DNA from: Acidimicrobiia bacterium
GTDB taxonomy: Bacteria > Actinomycetota > Acidimicrobiia > Spongiisociales > UBA5794
Assembly (NCBI GenBank): GCA_036396535.1
Contig: DASWKR010000025.1
Location: 1-64,000, forward strand
Length of the DNA stretch: 64,000 nt
Reading direction: 5' to 3'
The notes beneath the pieces are model-generated. The model saw nothing but the letters and a program-made list of their open reading frames with translations, did not search any database and was not told the origin of the DNA. Below, one piece after another: positions 7,713 through 16,031 of the stretch (position 1 is its first letter; every line of letters begins with the position of its first letter). Made by a program: the position numbers and the translations under genes.

Positions 7713-8406
7713 GCGCCGCGAGCGCGGGCGCAGCATCGGTGAGGTCATCACGATGCTCCGCCAAGAGTTCCCCGAGTTGAGCGTCTCGAAGATCCGGTTC
7801 CTCGAGGGCCAGGGGCTCGTCGAGCCCGAGAGGAGCCCCGCCGGCTACCGGATGTTCACCGACGTCGACGTGCGCCGCATCCAGTACATCCTCCGCGAGC
7901 AGCGCGACCACTTCCTCCCCCTCAAGGTCATCAAATCGAAGCTGACCGCATGGGAGCGGGGCGAGGAGCCGTCGGCCGCCACCGAGTCCGGGCCCCCGCC
8001 GGAGGCGTACTTCGCCGCCTCGGGTGTCTCTCTCAACGAAGACGAGCTGTCGCGTGCGACCGGGCTCAGCCCTCGCCAGATAGGACTGCTGGTCTCCGAG
8101 GGGGTGCTCGAGGCCATGGAGTTGCCGGGAGAGGGCAGAGTCTTCCTCGACGACGCGCTCACGATCGCCCGAGCCGCCGCCCGTCTCCTCCGTCAGGGCC
8201 TCGAGCCGCGCCACCTGCGAGCCGTGCGGCTCGCAGCAGACCGCGAAGTCGACCTGATGCGCCAGCTCGTCGCTCCTCTGCTGCGGCACCGCAATCCGGA
8301 CAACCGCAGGAGGGCTGCAGAGATGCTCGCCGACTGCTCGCAGGCGTCGGCCTTGATGCAGGAGGGCATCGTGCGCGCCCGCGTCAAGAAGATGCTCGAG
8401 GGATGA
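7705..8406 (+). CDS. MerR-family regulator, FtsR-like
   Basis: The 233-residue protein has an N-terminal MerR winged helix (about residues 10-75: SIGEVITMLRQEFPELSVSK, then IRFLEGQGLVEPER and GYRMFTDVDVRRI). A long C-terminal region of about 140 residues follows, unlike short metal-sensing MerR proteins. This architecture and its place right after the FHA gene match mycobacterial Rv1828 and corynebacterial FtsR, a regulator of ftsZ. It probably binds the 7258-7284 palindrome. A second MerR gene follows at 10683. Confidence 0.88.
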   Translation: MAERRERGRSIGEVITMLRQEFPELSVSKIRFLEGQGLVEPERSPAGYRMFTDVDVRRIQYILREQRDHFLPLKVIKSKLTAWERGEEPSAATESGPPPEAYFAASGVSLNEDELSRATGLSPRQIGLLVSEGVLEAMELPGEGRVFLDDALTIARAAARLLRQGLEPRHLRAVRLAADREVDLMRQLVAPLLRHRNPDNRRRAAEMLADCSQASALMQEGIVRARVKKMLEG

Positions 8407-8407
8407 C

Positions 8408-9445
8408 GTGAGGAGGCTGCTCGCCGGACTGGCGATGGCCGCTGCCCTCCTCCCACCCCCGGGCGGTGTCCCCGTCTCGCTCGAGTCGATCGCCGCCCCC
8501 AGCATCACGGCTCCCCGGTGGATCGTGTACGACGTCACGGCGGACGTCGTGCTCGCCTCCAGGAACCCGGACGAAGAGTCGGCGATGGCGTCCGTCACGA
8601 AGATCATGTCCGCCCTCGTGGTGCGGGACCAAACCGAGCTGGACGAGAGAGTGCGGGCCTCGCGGACCGCCATCTCCGTTGGCGAGTCGGAGATCGGCCT
8701 CACCGAGGGCGAGGTGTGGCCGGTCGAGGACCTTCTCGAAGCCATGCTGATCCGGTCGGGCAACGATGCCGCCATGGCGCTCGCCGAGCACGTCGGCGGG
8801 TCGGTCGAGGGCTTCGCGGCGATGATGAATGCCAAGGCGATCTCGCTTGGACTGTCCCACTCCCACTTCGTGAATCCGCACGGCCTCGACGCCGACGGCC
8901 ACTACTCGACGGCCCGCGATCTGAGCGTCATGGCCACCGAGCTGCTCGGCGATCCGGTGCTCGCCGAGATCGTCCGCACCCGATTCGTTTCGTTCCGGCC
9001 CGATTCGTCAGGGATCCCAAGGCAGGCGCGCACCACGAACAGGCTGCTCGGCGTGTTCCCAGGCGTCGTCGGGATCAAGACCGGCTTCACGAACGACGCG
9101 CTGCTGGTGCTCGTGGCCGCTCTCGAGCGAAACGGTCGCACGATCGTCACGGTCGTGATGGGCTCGGACGACCACTTCGCAGACACCGCCGAACTGCTCG
9201 CCTTCGGCTTCGGCACCGTGACCCTCCGTGATCGGCTCGGCGCACCGCTCCTCGCAGAGGAGGGCGGGGGAGGGGTGGGCGGATCGAGCCGCTTCTCGGA
9301 GGCAGAGGAGGCGAGGCTGTCGGCGGTGCTCGAGCTGCCGGATGGCCATTCGGCGCTGACGCCCCCGAACCGAACGGAGCGAGGCGTCCGCATCAGGGAG
9401 AACCTTCGCGCCATCACACCCGTCGTGCTCGGAGGCAGCGGGTGA
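8408..9445 (+). CDS. D-alanyl-D-alanine carboxypeptidase (DacA/peptidase S11)
   Basis: This penicillin-binding-protein-type enzyme trims the terminal D-Ala of peptidoglycan stem peptides outside the membrane. The 345 residues include an N-terminal signal sequence (about 1-25). The three S11 motifs are present: SVTK with nucleophile Ser62 and Lys65, SGN at 117-119, and KTG at 224-226. The C-terminus is proline/serine-rich and has no clear membrane anchor. The GTG start follows the MerR stop by 1 bp. Its stop overlaps the HPRT start in GTGA (9442-9445), so both belong to the same operon. Confidence 0.93.
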   Translation: MRRLLAGLAMAAALLPPPGGVPVSLESIAAPSITAPRWIVYDVTADVVLASRNPDEESAMASVTKIMSALVVRDQTELDERVRASRTAISVGESEIGLTEGEVWPVEDLLEAMLIRSGNDAAMALAEHVGGSVEGFAAMMNAKAISLGLSHSHFVNPHGLDADGHYSTARDLSVMATELLGDPVLAEIVRTRFVSFRPDSSGIPRQARTTNRLLGVFPGVVGIKTGFTNDALLVLVAALERNGRTIVTVVMGSDDHFADTAELLAFGFGTVTLRDRLGAPLLAEEGGGGVGGSSRFSEAEEARLSAVLELPDGHSALTPPNRTERGVRIRENLRAITPVVLGGSG

Positions 9446-10035
9446 CGGATCAGTACATCGAGGTCGTCACCGAGGTCGACCTGAGGCGGCGGGTCGCCCA
9501 GCTCGGGACGGAGATCGCTCGGGACTACGAGGCCAGGTCGCCGATCCTCATCGGGATTCTGACCGGTTGTATGCCTTTCATCGCCGACCTGTCACGCCAG
9601 ATCGACCTCGAGCTCTCGATCGATTTCCTGTCGCTGACCCGGTTCGGCGAGGACGGGCGGGTGGGGATCGCCCTCGACCTGTCGCTGCCGGTCGCAGGCG
9701 AGGACGTGATCATCGTCGAGGACATCGTCGACACGGGGCTCACGCTCACATCGCTGCGGCGCATCATCGAGATGCACGAGGCGAGGAGTGTCGCCACCGT
9801 CGCCCTCCTCGACAAGGCCGCTCGCCGCATCGTCGACGTGGCGGTGGAATATCGAGGGTTCGAGGTGGGTGACGAGTTCCTCCTCGGCTACGGCCTCGAC
9901 TGGGAAGGGCGCTTCCGCAACCTCCGGTCTCTGTGGGCCGTCATGGACATGGCGGCCCTGCGAGACCACCCGGGCGAGTTCTCGATGGAGCGATTCCGCG
10001 CCCCACTGCCCGCGGGCGTCGGATCGGGTCGGTGA
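9442..10035 (+). CDS. hpt: Hypoxanthine phosphoribosyltransferase
   Basis: HPRT converts hypoxanthine or guanine plus PRPP to IMP or GMP in purine salvage. The PRPP-binding loop is clear: VIIVEDIVDTGLT (about residues 89-101). LIGILTGCMPFIADL near the N-terminus is the expected loop I region, and VGDEFLLGYGLDWEGRFRNL near the C-terminus contains the base-binding segment. The 197-residue length is slightly long for the family. The GTG start overlaps the carboxypeptidase stop by 4 bp. Confidence 0.93.
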   Translation: MTDQYIEVVTEVDLRRRVAQLGTEIARDYEARSPILIGILTGCMPFIADLSRQIDLELSIDFLSLTRFGEDGRVGIALDLSLPVAGEDVIIVEDIVDTGLTLTSLRRIIEMHEARSVATVALLDKAARRIVDVAVEYRGFEVGDEFLLGYGLDWEGRFRNLRSLWAVMDMAALRDHPGEFSMERFRAPLPAGVGSGR

Positions 10036-10047
10036 TAACCTGGCCGA

Positions 10048-10539
10048 ATGACGGACCCGGTCCCGATGGAGCTGGTAGGGGTGCGGATCGAGTTGCCGAG
10101 CAACAGCCCGATCTTGCTCTTGAGGGAGCTTGGCGGGACCCGTTTCCTTCCGATCTGGATCGGCACGAACGAGGCCACGGCCATCGCACTCGCCCTCGAG
10201 GGGGTCGAACCGCAGCGCCCGATGACCCACGACCTCCTCAAGATCGTCGCCGAGACGCTCGGCGCAGTCGTCACGCGCGTCGTGGTCACCGCCCTCACCG
10301 AAGGCACGTACTACGCCGACCTCGTCATGCAGCGCGGCGAGGACGAGGTGAAGGTCTCATCGCGCCCGTCCGACGCCATCGCCCTGGCGGCGCGCACCGC
10401 CTCTCCGGTCTTCGCGGAGCGTGCCGTCCTCGACGAGGCAGGCGTCGAGATCCGCGACGAGGGCGAGGAAGAGGAGATCGAGCGGTTCCGCGAGTTCCTC
10501 GACGACGTGACCCCGGAGGACTTCGGCCCCACGCAGTGA
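10048..10539 (+). CDS. Bifunctional nuclease family protein (DUF151)
   Basis: The 163-residue protein belongs to the DUF151/bifunctional nuclease family, represented in this position by mycobacterial Rv1829. Recognisable are FLPIWIGTNEATAIALALEG, the block RPMTHDLLKIV and SSRPSDAIALAART, which is the strongest family motif. An acidic C-terminus follows. Plant and archaeal members have DNase/RNase activity; in actinobacteria the role is not settled. It sits between the FtsR-like and second MerR genes, as in mycobacteria. Confidence 0.88.
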   Translation: MTDPVPMELVGVRIELPSNSPILLLRELGGTRFLPIWIGTNEATAIALALEGVEPQRPMTHDLLKIVAETLGAVVTRVVVTALTEGTYYADLVMQRGEDEVKVSSRPSDAIALAARTASPVFAERAVLDEAGVEIRDEGEEEEIERFREFLDDVTPEDFGPTQ

Positions 10540-10588
10540 CCAGAGGCGGGATGCTCCGGCCGTCCAGCAGGGGGTTGTCCACAGGTTG

Positions 10589-10618
10589 TTGACAAGTGGC
10601 ACAGGCGGCCCCTAACTT
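10589..10618 (+). promoter_or_regulatory. Likely sigma-A type promoter for the second MerR gene
   Basis: A consensus -35 hexamer TTGACA (10589-10594) is followed after 18 bp by TAACTT (10613-10618) in the 143-bp gap before the MerR gene at 10683. A second possible -10, TAAGCT, lies nearer the gene at about 10657. The MerR start is preceded by GAGGAGG. The distance leaves a leader of about 60 bases. Confidence 0.5.
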
Positions 10619-10682
10619 TCACTGCCGTAGTTCTGCGGGCGGAATTACGTCGGTGTAAGCTAGTCACCACGAGGAGGCATAC

Positions 10683-11174
10683 GTGACCGGGCAGCAGATC
10701 GGTGTTGGCACCGCGGACGGTTACCGGGCGCCGCAGGTATGCAAGCTGGTTGGCATCACGTATCGCCAGCTCGACTACTGGGCGAGGACCGGGTTGATCA
10801 CTCCGTCGATCCAGCACGCCCAGGGCTCCGGGTCGCAGCGCCGCTACTCGTTCAGCGACATCGTGCAGCTCAAGGTCGTCAAGCGGCTCCTCGACGCCGG
10901 CATGAGCCTCAACAAGATCCGCACCGCGATGGACATCCTCGCCGAGCAACTCGAGAGCAACAATCCGCTCACCGACGTCACGCTGCTCTCGGACGGGACC
11001 ACCATCTACGCCGCCCACAGTGCCGATGAGGTGGTCGACGTGTTCCAGCGGGGTCAGGGAGTCTTCGGGATCGCCGTCGGGCCCGTCGAGAAGGAGCTCG
11101 TCGGCGAGATCCACCGGCTGTTCCCCGAAGCCGAGGACGAGGACATGGAAGCCAGAGAGGTCCACGCCAACTGA
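10683..11174 (+). CDS. MerR-family regulator (Rv1830-like)
   Basis: This 163-residue regulator has an N-terminal MerR winged helix (about 14-85: YRAPQVCKLVGITYRQLDYW, then ARTGLITPSI and RRYSFSDIVQLKVVKRLLDAGM) and a short C-terminal domain ending in acidic residues. Position and length match mycobacterial Rv1830, the last member of the GarA-MerR-DUF151-MerR block. The GTG start is preceded by GAGGAGG. It has its own likely promoter just upstream, so it can be expressed apart from the preceding operon. No effector can be told from sequence. Confidence 0.9.
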   Translation: MTGQQIGVGTADGYRAPQVCKLVGITYRQLDYWARTGLITPSIQHAQGSGSQRRYSFSDIVQLKVVKRLLDAGMSLNKIRTAMDILAEQLESNNPLTDVTLLSDGTTIYAAHSADEVVDVFQRGQGVFGIAVGPVEKELVGEIHRLFPEAEDEDMEAREVHAN

Positions 11175-11212
11175 CCTACCAAGCCGACTTCGATCCGGAG
11201 CCATCCGCTCTC

Positions 11213-11662
11213 GTGCCGTTCGCTCACGAGAGCGAACGGCAATTCGCCAGTCTGCTGGACTTCTACGACGTCGAGTGGATCTACGAGCCCCACGAGTTCG
11301 CCGTCGAGTGGGACGACGATGGGCAGGCCACGAAGTTCTTCCGCCCCGATTTCTACCTGCCGGGCGAGAACGTCTACATCGAGATCACGACGATGAACCA
11401 GAAGCTGGTGACGAAGAAGAACAAGAAGGTCAGAAAGTTTCGTGAGATCTACCCGGGGACGAACATCAAGATCTTCTACCAGAGGGACTACCTGAACCTT
11501 CTCGTCAAGTACGGCCTCGCAGACGTGACGAGCGAAGACGAGACGGCGGCACCGACTCGCATCCCGGGACCGCCTCATGTCATCGATCTCGGGACCCGCA
11601 TTCCAGGACCGCCTCAGGTCATCGATCTCGGAGAAGACGCCGCAAGAGACGCGGCCGGGTGA
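11213..11662 (+). CDS. Hypothetical protein with PD-(D/E)XK-nuclease-like core and a duplicated C-terminal 13-mer
   Basis: This 149-residue protein is not assigned to a named family. Residues 1-100 resemble a small PD-(D/E)XK nuclease fold: an N-terminal helix with Glu (SERQFASLLDFY), then FFRPDFYLPGENVYIEITTM, where RPD and the E of YIEIT could be metal ligands, then a strand NIKIFY. The Lys of the motif is Thr here, so activity is uncertain. The C-terminus has two tandem copies of TRIPGPP(H/Q)VIDLG, coded by 39-bp repeats at 11555-11593 and 11594-11632. The GTG start has a weak GGAG upstream. It lies between the MerR gene and gcvT. Confidence 0.65.
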   Translation: MPFAHESERQFASLLDFYDVEWIYEPHEFAVEWDDDGQATKFFRPDFYLPGENVYIEITTMNQKLVTKKNKKVRKFREIYPGTNIKIFYQRDYLNLLVKYGLADVTSEDETAAPTRIPGPPHVIDLGTRIPGPPQVIDLGEDAARDAAG

Positions 11663-11675
11663 CGGCGCCGGGTCG

Positions 11676-12731
11676 ATGAGCACGACGCCGTTGGCCGCGA
11701 TGCACGAAGCGCTCGGGGCCCGGTTCACCGATTTCGGTGGGTGGTCGATGCCCCTCCAGTACGCCGGGGTGCTCTCCGAGCACATGGCCGTGAGGGAGCA
11801 CGCCGGCGTCTTCGACGTGAGCCACCTCGGCCGCTTCTCGGTCGAGGGCCCGGGCGCGACGGAGGCGGTCGTAGCCGAGCTGTGCAACGACGTCAGGAAG
11901 ATCGGGGTCGGGCAGGCCCAGTACACCATGGCATTGAACGAGTTCGGCGGCGTCGTCGACGACGTCATCGTCTGGCGGCTCGCCGGGGACGACCACTGGC
12001 TGATGCCGAACGGGACGAACTACGAAGAGGTGCTCGGACGGTTCGGCGCTCACGCAGCCGTGCGGGTTCGTCCGTTGCGGGACGACACCGTTCTCCTCGC
12101 GGTCCAGGGTCCGGCGGCCGGAGAGCTCGTCACCGGACTGCTCGGCGGCTTCCCGGGCCGGTTCCGGGTCGAGGAAGGCGAGTACGCAGGAAGGCGATAT
12201 CGGGTAGCGGGAACCGGGTACACGGGAGAGCCTGGCGCCGAGATCGCCATCCCGGCCGCCGCAGGTGCCGTCCTGTTCGAGGCGTTGGTCGCCGGCGGGG
12301 CCGAGGCGTGCGGTCTCGGCGCCCGTGACACGCTGCGCCTCGAGATGGGCTACCCGCTGTGGGGCCAGGACCTCGACGAAGAGACGACACCCCTCGAGGC
12401 GGGGCTGGCGTGGGTCGTCGACTGGGACCACGAGTTCGTGGGGCGGGCTGCGTTGATGCGCCAGCGCGACGGCGCCCTGCCGAAGCACCTCGTCTCGTTC
12501 CGCACCGAGGGACGCCTCATCCCGCGTCATGGCCATCGGGTGCGGGTGGGCGATGCGGTCGGCGTGGTGACGAGCGGCAACTTCAGTCCGGTGCTCGGGT
12601 GCGGCATCGGCATGGGATACGTCGCCGGGGCAGGTTCGTCCTCGGGAGAGGCCGAAGTCGAGGCCGAAGTCGAGATACGAGGGGTATGGCATCCAGTGAC
12701 CCTCGTCGAACCACCGTTCATCGACCGCTGA
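11676..12731 (+). CDS. gcvT: Aminomethyltransferase (glycine cleavage T protein)
   Basis: GcvT transfers the methylene group from aminomethyl-lipoyl GcvH to tetrahydrofolate and releases ammonia. The protein is 351 residues. Typical features are FTDFGGWSMPLQY near the start, FDVSHLGRF, YTMALNEFGGVVDDVIVWRL, YTGEPGAEI and the C-terminal beta-barrel with GVVTSGNFSP. The ATG at 11676 gives the standard N-terminus; the frame extends upstream into the preceding gene but without a better start. A second, divergent GcvT-family protein is encoded at 36310-37509 and probably has another substrate. Confidence 0.94.
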   Translation: MSTTPLAAMHEALGARFTDFGGWSMPLQYAGVLSEHMAVREHAGVFDVSHLGRFSVEGPGATEAVVAELCNDVRKIGVGQAQYTMALNEFGGVVDDVIVWRLAGDDHWLMPNGTNYEEVLGRFGAHAAVRVRPLRDDTVLLAVQGPAAGELVTGLLGGFPGRFRVEEGEYAGRRYRVAGTGYTGEPGAEIAIPAAAGAVLFEALVAGGAEACGLGARDTLRLEMGYPLWGQDLDEETTPLEAGLAWVVDWDHEFVGRAALMRQRDGALPKHLVSFRTEGRLIPRHGHRVRVGDAVGVVTSGNFSPVLGCGIGMGYVAGAGSSSGEAEVEAEVEIRGVWHPVTLVEPPFIDR

Positions 12732-12746
12732 GGCTCGGCCGCCTCG

Positions 12747-13271
12747 ATGAACGATCGCATCCTCGTGTCCAGGGCATGCGATCCCGCCGTCGTCGCCCGG
12801 CTCTCGTCAGAGGGGCGCGTCGTCGAGGCGCCGGTGCTGCGCGGGGTGACCATCTGGAGCGGGGGCGAGCGGGCCGACAGGGCCCACGTGGTCACCCCCA
12901 ACTGGTTCGGCGTCCACGAACGGGACGACCTCGTCTCCCGGCTCGCCGTCCCTACGACGGTCGAGCGGGTCGTCACCCGCCAGCCGGGCGCCATGCGCTA
13001 CCTCGCCAAGGCACTCGGTCAGGCGCCGGGGGTCCTGGTGCCGCACGGCGCCGCGCAGACGTCGGTGGCCGTCGTGCTGTTGCCGGTCAGCCCAAGAGCC
13101 GTGCTCGGATCCGTGGCGCCGCCTGCCGGGATCTCCGCCGCCGCCCTCGACGGTTTCGCGGATCTCCCGGGCGCGGTGCGATTCGACGTCGACCCGGGTA
13201 TCGAGCGGGGGTCTCTCGCCCGATATGCTGCTGACCTGGCGCAGGCGATTCGAGGAGAGGCAGCGCTATGA
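12747..13271 (+). CDS. Hypothetical protein
   Basis: I do not recognise this 174-residue protein. It is soluble, alternates short hydrophobic strands and alanine-rich helices, and has no obvious catalytic motif or signal peptide. It starts 15 bp after gcvT and its stop overlaps the start of ppgK (ATGA, 13268-13271), so it is probably translated together with ppgK. That coupling is the only hint to its role. Confidence 0.7.
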   Translation: MNDRILVSRACDPAVVARLSSEGRVVEAPVLRGVTIWSGGERADRAHVVTPNWFGVHERDDLVSRLAVPTTVERVVTRQPGAMRYLAKALGQAPGVLVPHGAAQTSVAVVLLPVSPRAVLGSVAPPAGISAAALDGFADLPGAVRFDVDPGIERGSLARYAADLAQAIRGEAAL

Positions 13272-14020
13272 GCCTGGGGTTCGGGGTCGACGTCGGAGGG
13301 TCCGGCATCAAGGGGGCGCCTGTCGACATGGAGATGGGAGGGCTCTCCGCCGATCGGTACAGGATCGACACGCCGGTGCCGGCCGTCCCGGAAGCCGTGG
13401 CCGAAGTCGTCTGCGAGATCGTCGACCATTTCGGCTGGGATCGAGCCTTCGGTGTGACCGTACCGGCCATCGTGCAGCACGGCGTCGTCTGGTCTGCCGC
13501 AAACATCGATCCCTCGTGGATCGGCACGGACGCCGGCGAGCTGCTGCGCAAGGTCACCGGGCGCGACGTTGCGGTGCTCAACGACGCCGATGCGGCGGGA
13601 ATCGCCGAGATGACCTTCGGGGCCGGCCGGGGCCGCCGGGGCGTCGTCGTGGTCCTCACGTTCGGCACGGGGATCGGCAGCGCCATCTTCAACGAGGGAG
13701 TGCTCGTCCCGAACACCGAGCTCGGGCACATCGAGCTCCACGGGGGGCCCGCGGAGCACTATGCGGCGGGCCGTCTCATCGACAGGAAGGAGCCCGACCT
13801 CACGCCGTGGGCGAGACGGGTTGCCGAGTACCTCCAGTATGTCGAGCGGATCTTCTCGCCGGACCTGATCATCTTCGGTGGCGGCATCTCGAAACGTTTC
13901 GAGGAGATCGCTCCTCTCCTCGACGTCAGGGCGCCGGTGGTGCCGGCCCAGCTGCGCAACAATGCCGGGATCGTCGGAGCTGCGATGGCGGTCAGCATCG
14001 AGGAGGCGAGGCGACGGTGA
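13268..14020 (+). CDS. ppgK: Polyphosphate glucokinase (ROK family)
   Basis: PpgK phosphorylates glucose using inorganic polyphosphate (often ATP as well), feeding glycolysis; it is characteristic of actinobacteria. The 250 residues show the phosphate-binding [16 protein letters not shown] at the N-terminus, [16 protein letters not shown] with the catalytic Asp, the second phosphate loop [13 protein letters not shown], and [10 protein letters not shown]. The zinc cysteines of other ROK kinases are absent, as in PpgK. The last nine codons lie in a 26-bp tandem duplication shared with the next gene's leader. Confidence 0.93.
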   Translation: MSLGFGVDVGGSGIKGAPVDMEMGGLSADRYRIDTPVPAVPEAVAEVVCEIVDHFGWDRAFGVTVPAIVQHGVVWSAANIDPSWIGTDAGELLRKVTGRDVAVLNDADAAGIAEMTFGAGRGRRGVVVVLTFGTGIGSAIFNEGVLVPNTELGHIELHGGPAEHYAAGRLIDRKEPDLTPWARRVAEYLQYVERIFSPDLIIFGGGISKRFEEIAPLLDVRAPVVPAQLRNNAGIVGAAMAVSIEEARRR

Positions 14021-14054
14021 GCATCGAGGAGGCGAGGCGACGGTGAGCATCGAG
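13994..14054 (+). repeat. 26-bp tandem duplication spanning the ppgK stop and the lipase start
   Basis: Two identical 26-bp copies (13994-14019 and 14020-14045) are followed by the first 9 bp of a third (14046-14054). The unit begins AGCATCGAGGAGG and ends GACGGTG, so each copy carries a Shine-Dalgarno-like GAGGAGG and a GTG. The ppgK stop overlaps the first GTG (GTGA), which opens a nine-codon frame (VSIEEARRR) that ends in a second GTGA on the lipase start codon. Confidence 0.9.
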
Positions 14055-14852
14055 CTGATCTCGGCCCGCGACGGCGTCGAGTTGTACGTGAGCTCCTGGG
14101 CGGTCGACGCGCCGAAGGCGACGGTGCTCATCGTGCACGGCATCTCGGAGCACGTCGGCCGCTGGGCGCACGTCGCCGAGTTCTTCCAGGGTCGCAACTT
14201 CGAGGTGTACGCCTACGACCACCGAGGACACGGGAAGTCGGGGGGCCCTTTGCTCGACGTGCCGAGCTTCGACCTGTTCCTCGACGACCTCGAGGTGATG
14301 ATCCAGCGGTACCGCAAGCCGCGGGTCCCTCTCGTGGTGTACGCCCACTCGATGGGGGGGCTCATCGGAACCCTATACGCCGAGTCCAACCGACCGCAGC
14401 CGGACCTCTACGTCCTGTCTGCCCCCGCGCTGGACGCCGACGTGCCCGCGGTGCTGCGGGCTGCCGCCAAGGTCCTCCCTCACATCGCGCCACGTCTGCG
14501 TGTCCCGTCGAACATCGACGGAGGCCATCTCTCCAGGGACCCGGATGTCGGCGTCAGGTATCTCGCCGACCCTCTCGTCTACCTCAAGCCGACGACGAGG
14601 CTCGGTGCGGCGCTGCTGGCTGCCGGCGTCAAAGCGCGCAAGAACGTCCAGAGCATCACGAAGCCGGCGCTCGTGATCCACGGCGCAGACGACCGGCTCG
14701 TGCCCCCGCGGGCGAGCGCTCCGCTGGCGGCGGTGGCCACCGTCGAGCGGAGGCTCTTCCCGGGACTGCGGCACGAGCTGCACAACGAGCCGGAACAGGA
14801 TGACGTGCTGCGGTTCGTCGCCTCGTGGGTCGAATCGCGCCTCGCCGGCTGA
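14043..14852 (+). CDS. Alpha/beta hydrolase, monoacylglycerol lipase-like
   Basis: The 269-residue protein is a serine hydrolase of the lysophospholipase/monoacylglycerol lipase type. The oxyanion region is VLIVHGISEHVGRW, typical of this family. The nucleophile elbow is AHSMGG with Ser103; Asp is in IHGADDRLVPP (about 216-226), and the catalytic His in LFPGLRHELHNE near the C-terminus. No signal peptide is present. The GTG at 14043 is the last of two identical GTG/Shine-Dalgarno units created by the tandem duplication upstream. Confidence 0.88.
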   Translation: MSIELISARDGVELYVSSWAVDAPKATVLIVHGISEHVGRWAHVAEFFQGRNFEVYAYDHRGHGKSGGPLLDVPSFDLFLDDLEVMIQRYRKPRVPLVVYAHSMGGLIGTLYAESNRPQPDLYVLSAPALDADVPAVLRAAAKVLPHIAPRLRVPSNIDGGHLSRDPDVGVRYLADPLVYLKPTTRLGAALLAAGVKARKNVQSITKPALVIHGADDRLVPPRASAPLAAVATVERRLFPGLRHELHNEPEQDDVLRFVASWVESRLAG

Positions 14853-14865
14853 CGCCGCGGCAGCC

Positions 14866-15918
14866 TCAGGAGGCGGTATAGGCCGGTTCGATGACGTCGC
14901 GCAGCAGGCGGCGCCGGTCGCCCCAATCTCCGAAGCCGGCTTCGATCGCCCGCCGGGTGAGGCACCCCAGGTCGGCGAGCGACAGTCCGAAGGCGGTGGA
15001 GGCGGCCGCGATCTCGTCGGACAGCATCACGGCGCTCATCAGCCGGTTGTCGGTGTTCAACGTGACGGCGAAGCCGGCGTCGAACAGTGTTCCGAAGGGA
15101 TGGTGGGCAACATCCTCTGCGATGCCGGTGTGCAGATTGGACGTGATGCACACCTCGAGCGGGATGCGCTGGTCACGCACGCTGGCGGCGAGGGGTCCGA
15201 TGCGGACCGCCTCTCCGCCGCGCAGCTCGATGTCCTCGACGATGCGGACCCCGTGTCCGATGCGCTGCGCACCGCAGACGGCAAGGGCCCTCCAGATGCT
15301 GTTCGGGCCGGCTCCCTCGCCGGCGTGGATCGTCAGCCCGAGGCCGCTCTCTCTGGCGATGCGGCAGGCTGCCTGGAATCCGTCGGCGGGATGAGCCGCC
15401 TCGGGCCCGGAGAGGTCGAAGGCGACGACGCCGGCACCGGAGAACCGTGCCGCCGCTCTGGCGACGGCTTCGCTGTCGGTCTCGTTGCGGAGGGCGTCGA
15501 CGATCACACCGGTCACCATCCCCGTCTCGCCGGCGCCGCGCCGCAACCCTGCCAGCACCGCCTCGATGGCGTCCTCACGCCCCAATCCGCCCTTGGTGTG
15601 GAGCGAGGGACCGAATCGGGTCTCTGCGTAGACCACGCCGTCGGCGTGCAGATCGACGACGGCCTCGTAGGCGACTCGCTCCAGGGCGTCCGTCGTCTGC
15701 ATCACACCGACGGTGTGGGTGAAAGCCGCCAGATAGGCCTCGAGCGACCCCGAGCGGCCCTGGTCGAACCAGTCGGCCAGCTCCCGAGGATCGGTGGTCG
15801 GCAAGGCCGTGTACGCGGCGGCGTCGGCAAGCTCGATCACGGTCTGTGGCCGGAGGCCCCCGTCGAGATGGTCGTGGAGCAGTGCCTTGGGGAGACGGCG
15901 GATGGTCTCGATCTGCAT
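14866..15918 (-). CDS. add: Adenosine deaminase
   Basis: Deaminates adenosine or deoxyadenosine to inosine in purine salvage, with a zinc ion. The 350-residue protein shows the full motif set: LLHDHLDGGLRPQT (His15 and His17 for zinc), TIHAGEG (zinc His and catalytic Glu), RIGHGVRI, SNLHTG and TLNTDNRLMS (zinc/catalytic Asp). The ATG at 15918 gives the standard start; a longer frame upstream adds only arginine-rich sequence. It is transcribed toward the lipase gene and is divergent from the AI-2E transporter. Confidence 0.93.
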   Translation of the reverse strand: MQIETIRRLPKALLHDHLDGGLRPQTVIELADAAAYTALPTTDPRELADWFDQGRSGSLEAYLAAFTHTVGVMQTTDALERVAYEAVVDLHADGVVYAETRFGPSLHTKGGLGREDAIEAVLAGLRRGAGETGMVTGVIVDALRNETDSEAVARAAARFSGAGVVAFDLSGPEAAHPADGFQAACRIARESGLGLTIHAGEGAGPNSIWRALAVCGAQRIGHGVRIVEDIELRGGEAVRIGPLAASVRDQRIPLEVCITSNLHTGIAEDVAHHPFGTLFDAGFAVTLNTDNRLMSAVMLSDEIAAASTAFGLSLADLGCLTRRAIEAGFGDWGDRRRLLRDVIEPAYTAS

Positions 15919-16031
15919 CAGCGGCGTGAGGTTAGGTCGAACCCGGGAGAGGCCGATCGTCGACCGGCGTGGCGGCGTCGCCCATCCCGGTGCTTCTGTT
16001 CTGACCCGGTCGTCGGTACCCTCATCCGCCT

